Source of the DNA: JAVBOJ01 sp031550755
GTDB lineage: Bacteria > Bacillota > Clostridia > Oscillospirales > UBA929
Reading direction: 5' to 3'
Length of the DNA stretch: 14,799 bases
Assembly: GCA_031550755.1 (NCBI GenBank)
Contig: JAVBOJ010000142.1
Span: forward strand, 1-14,799
Made by a program: the position numbers and the translations under genes
Part shown: positions 13,404 through 14,799 of the stretch, piece after piece
Layout of the letters: the number at the start of each line of letters is the position of its first letter
Position numbering within the stretch: position 1 is the stretch's first letter
Notes under the pieces: model-generated
What the model saw: the letters and a program-made list of their open reading frames with translations, nothing else
What the model was told of the DNA's origin: nothing
Database searches by the model: none

Positions 13404-14312
13404 ATGCGCTCGCTGGCCTTTTATGTGGCGCTCAGCATGAACATCGCCGCCTGCGTCATGTTTGCGGTGCTTTTTCTCGTGCGGCTGATCCGACCCATCC
13501 CGCGGCGGTATGTTTTCGTCTTTTGGGCGGTCGTCGCGCTGCGGCTGATGTTGCCCTTCGCGCCGGCCGGCTCCCTGAGCCTGTTGGGGCTGTCGGGCGG
13601 GCTGGTGCGCCGTGCGGTGCCGCTCGGCTGGTTTTCGGTCACCAACAGCGTGGGGCTGGCGCAGGAGGTGTTCCCCCTGACCTTTGCGTCCGATGCCGTC
13701 GGCGCCGCGTTTGCCGTCGGATCGGCGGTGTGGCTGATCGTCGCCGGATTGGCCGTTTTGTGCGTGGGGATTGCCTATATCCTGTCCCTGCGGCGGCTGC
13801 GGAGCGCCGTGCCTCTGCGGGAGGAGCTCTATGTTTCGCCGCTGGTCAGCTCGCCGGTGCTCGTTGGTGTGTTTCGCCCAAAGATCATTCTGCCGCAAGG
13901 CTTTGACCCGGACGGGCCTGAGGGCGCACCGGTACTTTCGCATGAACGGGCGCACAAGCGCCGGCGGGACAATCTCTGGCGGCTTGTCGCCATTCTGCTG
14001 TGCTGTGTCCACTGGTTCAACCCCTTGGCATGGCTGATGCTGCGCCTGTTTTTCCGCGACATGGAGCTCAGCTGCGACGAACGGGCGCTGCGCGGTCAGG
14101 ATCCGGCGGCGCGTGTTCGGTACGCCGAAACCCTGTTGCAGTTTTCCGCCGGGCCGGAGGTGTTTCCGGCGTCGGCCTTCGGCGGAGGGGAGACTGCCCT
14201 GCGCGTCAAACAGGCGCTTTCGTACAAACGGGTCAGCCTTTGTGGTGCCATCATTTCGATTGTATTTTTGCTGGGGCTGGCCGTTTTTTGTCTGACCAAC
14301 CCGCCCGCATAA
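13404..14312 (+). CDS. BlaR1/MecR1-type M56 zinc metallopeptidase, short form
   Basis: This is a 302-residue membrane protein. AGGAGG (13391-13396) lies inside the end of the repressor gene, 7 bases before ATG 13404. About four membrane segments (near residues 4-28, 33-50, 95-120 and 275-298) flank a cytoplasmic zinc peptidase with HERAH (H180, E181, H184) and the downstream ELSCDE (E221 probably the third ligand). Classical BlaR1 is about 600 residues and ends in a penicillin-binding sensor domain; that domain is absent. The signal is therefore probably not a beta-lactam sensed by acylation of this protein. It could be sensed by the next gene product, which follows 13 bases later. It is expected to lead to cleavage of the BlaI partner. 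Confidence 0.92.
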   Translation: MRSLAFYVALSMNIAACVMFAVLFLVRLIRPIPRRYVFVFWAVVALRLMLPFAPAGSLSLLGLSGGLVRRAVPLGWFSVTNSVGLAQEVFPLTFASDAVGAAFAVGSAVWLIVAGLAVLCVGIAYILSLRRLRSAVPLREELYVSPLVSSPVLVGVFRPKIILPQGFDPDGPEGAPVLSHERAHKRRRDNLWRLVAILLCCVHWFNPLAWLMLRLFFRDMELSCDERALRGQDPAARVRYAETLLQFSAGPEVFPASAFGGGETALRVKQALSYKRVSLCGAIISIVFLLGLAVFCLTNPPA

Positions 14313-14325
14313 AGGAGGATGCTGT

Positions 14326-14799
14326 ATGAACACCGCTTACAAACGTTTTTATGTCGCCGCGCTGGCGATTTTGCTGGCGCTGTCGGCCTATCCGCTCATC
14401 CACGGCGTGCGGATTCTCATTGCCGCCCTGCAACACGGCATGATTCAACCGGAGGACTACGCGCGGTATGTCGTACCCTATGCGGCGCTAAGCTTTGCCG
14501 TCATCGTCGTCATGGCGCTCCAGCCCCTTCTCTGGAAACTGAAAGAGCGCCTGCGGCTGCCCGTGTTCACCCTGTCGGCGTTGGGGATTTTCACGGCGGT
14601 TGAATTTGGGATGGAAAACATCAAGGTGGATAATTCGGCCGGCGTGCTGCCGCTGTTGGGCGGGCATCCCGCGCTCAAAACCGACATTTGGCAGTGGGCG
14701 TCCTGCGCGATTTCGCCCGGCGCGTTGCGCCAGCTCCGCGTCTCGCCCGACGGGATGTACTATGTCGGCGGCGTCGCGGCCTATAAAATCCATTATTTT
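14326..14799 (+). CDS. Membrane protein of unknown function (3' truncated by window)
   Basis: The frame starting at ATG 14326 (AAAGGAGG, 8 bases upstream) stays open for 158 codons to the window edge. I do not recognise a family. The N-terminus has a hydrophobic segment at about 8-38, a second near 49-66 and a third near 80-92, then an outside-looking region. That region contains PLLGGHPALKTDIWQW and SPDGMYYVGGVAAYKI, which looks like the start of a beta-rich domain. It is third in the BlaI-M56 operon. Given the missing sensor domain on the peptidase, it may be the sensor or the regulated effector; this is inference. Confidence 0.75.
   Translation, partial: MNTAYKRFYVAALAILLALSAYPLIHGVRILIAALQHGMIQPEDYARYVVPYAALSFAVIVVMALQPLLWKLKERLRLPVFTLSALGIFTAVEFGMENIKVDNSAGVLPLLGGHPALKTDIWQWASCAISPGALRQLRVSPDGMYYVGGVAAYKIHYF

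Noticed and set aside
13404..14312. Full-length BlaR1 beta-lactam receptor
   Set aside because: The protein stops at 302 residues; no SxxK penicillin-binding domain follows in frame, and the next gene starts with its own ribosome binding site.

Overview
The window looks like chromosomal DNA from a GC-rich member of the Clostridia (Firmicutes), most likely near the Oscillospiraceae. This is inference from gene content and signals: strong AGGAGG-type ribosome binding sites, sigma-A-like promoters, an AgrC/AgrA-style GHKL kinase with a LytTR regulator, a BlaI/M56 pair, SH3b-repeat exported proteins, a GHL10 plus amidase wall enzyme, and a GTP-type PEP carboxykinase. No tRNA, rRNA, transposase, phage gene or CRISPR array was seen.

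Layout. Positions 1-93 hold the 3' end of an unidentified plus-strand gene. Positions 307-3438 encode a large exported wall hydrolase that fuses a GHL10/DigH-like glycosidase to a zinc amidase. A dense multi-hairpin intergenic element (3457-3682) separates it from a convergent cluster on the minus strand.

The most interesting region is 3694-8640. On the minus strand, reading from about 6278 down to 3694, are a 17-residue amphipathic peptide gene (6187-6240), a stand-alone GyrI-like ligand-binding protein and an acyl-CoA-ligase-family AMP-forming enzyme. Facing away from them are a LytTR response regulator and a GHKL sensor kinase. The shared intergenic region carries two TT(G/C)GAGTGAA direct repeats exactly 21 bp apart, just upstream of the weak -35 of an extended -10 promoter driving the peptide gene. 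This is the architecture of an AgrA-type activated promoter. I infer a peptide-centred signalling or effector circuit that lacks the AgrB protease and AgrD cysteine of classical agr and has an adenylating enzyme instead.

Positions 8684-9616 encode an exported two-SH3b protein. Positions 9933-11708 encode GTP-dependent PEP carboxykinase, with a promoter overlapped by an inverted repeat. Positions 12096-12881 encode a membrane-anchored C39-type cysteine peptidase. Two copies of a roughly 137-bp GC-rich repeat lie just 3' of the PEP carboxykinase and peptidase genes.

Positions 13033-14799 hold a BlaI-type repressor with a triple GATAGT operator, a short M56 metallopeptidase lacking a beta-lactam sensor domain, and the start of an unknown membrane protein cut by the window edge. 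They form one tightly spaced operon.
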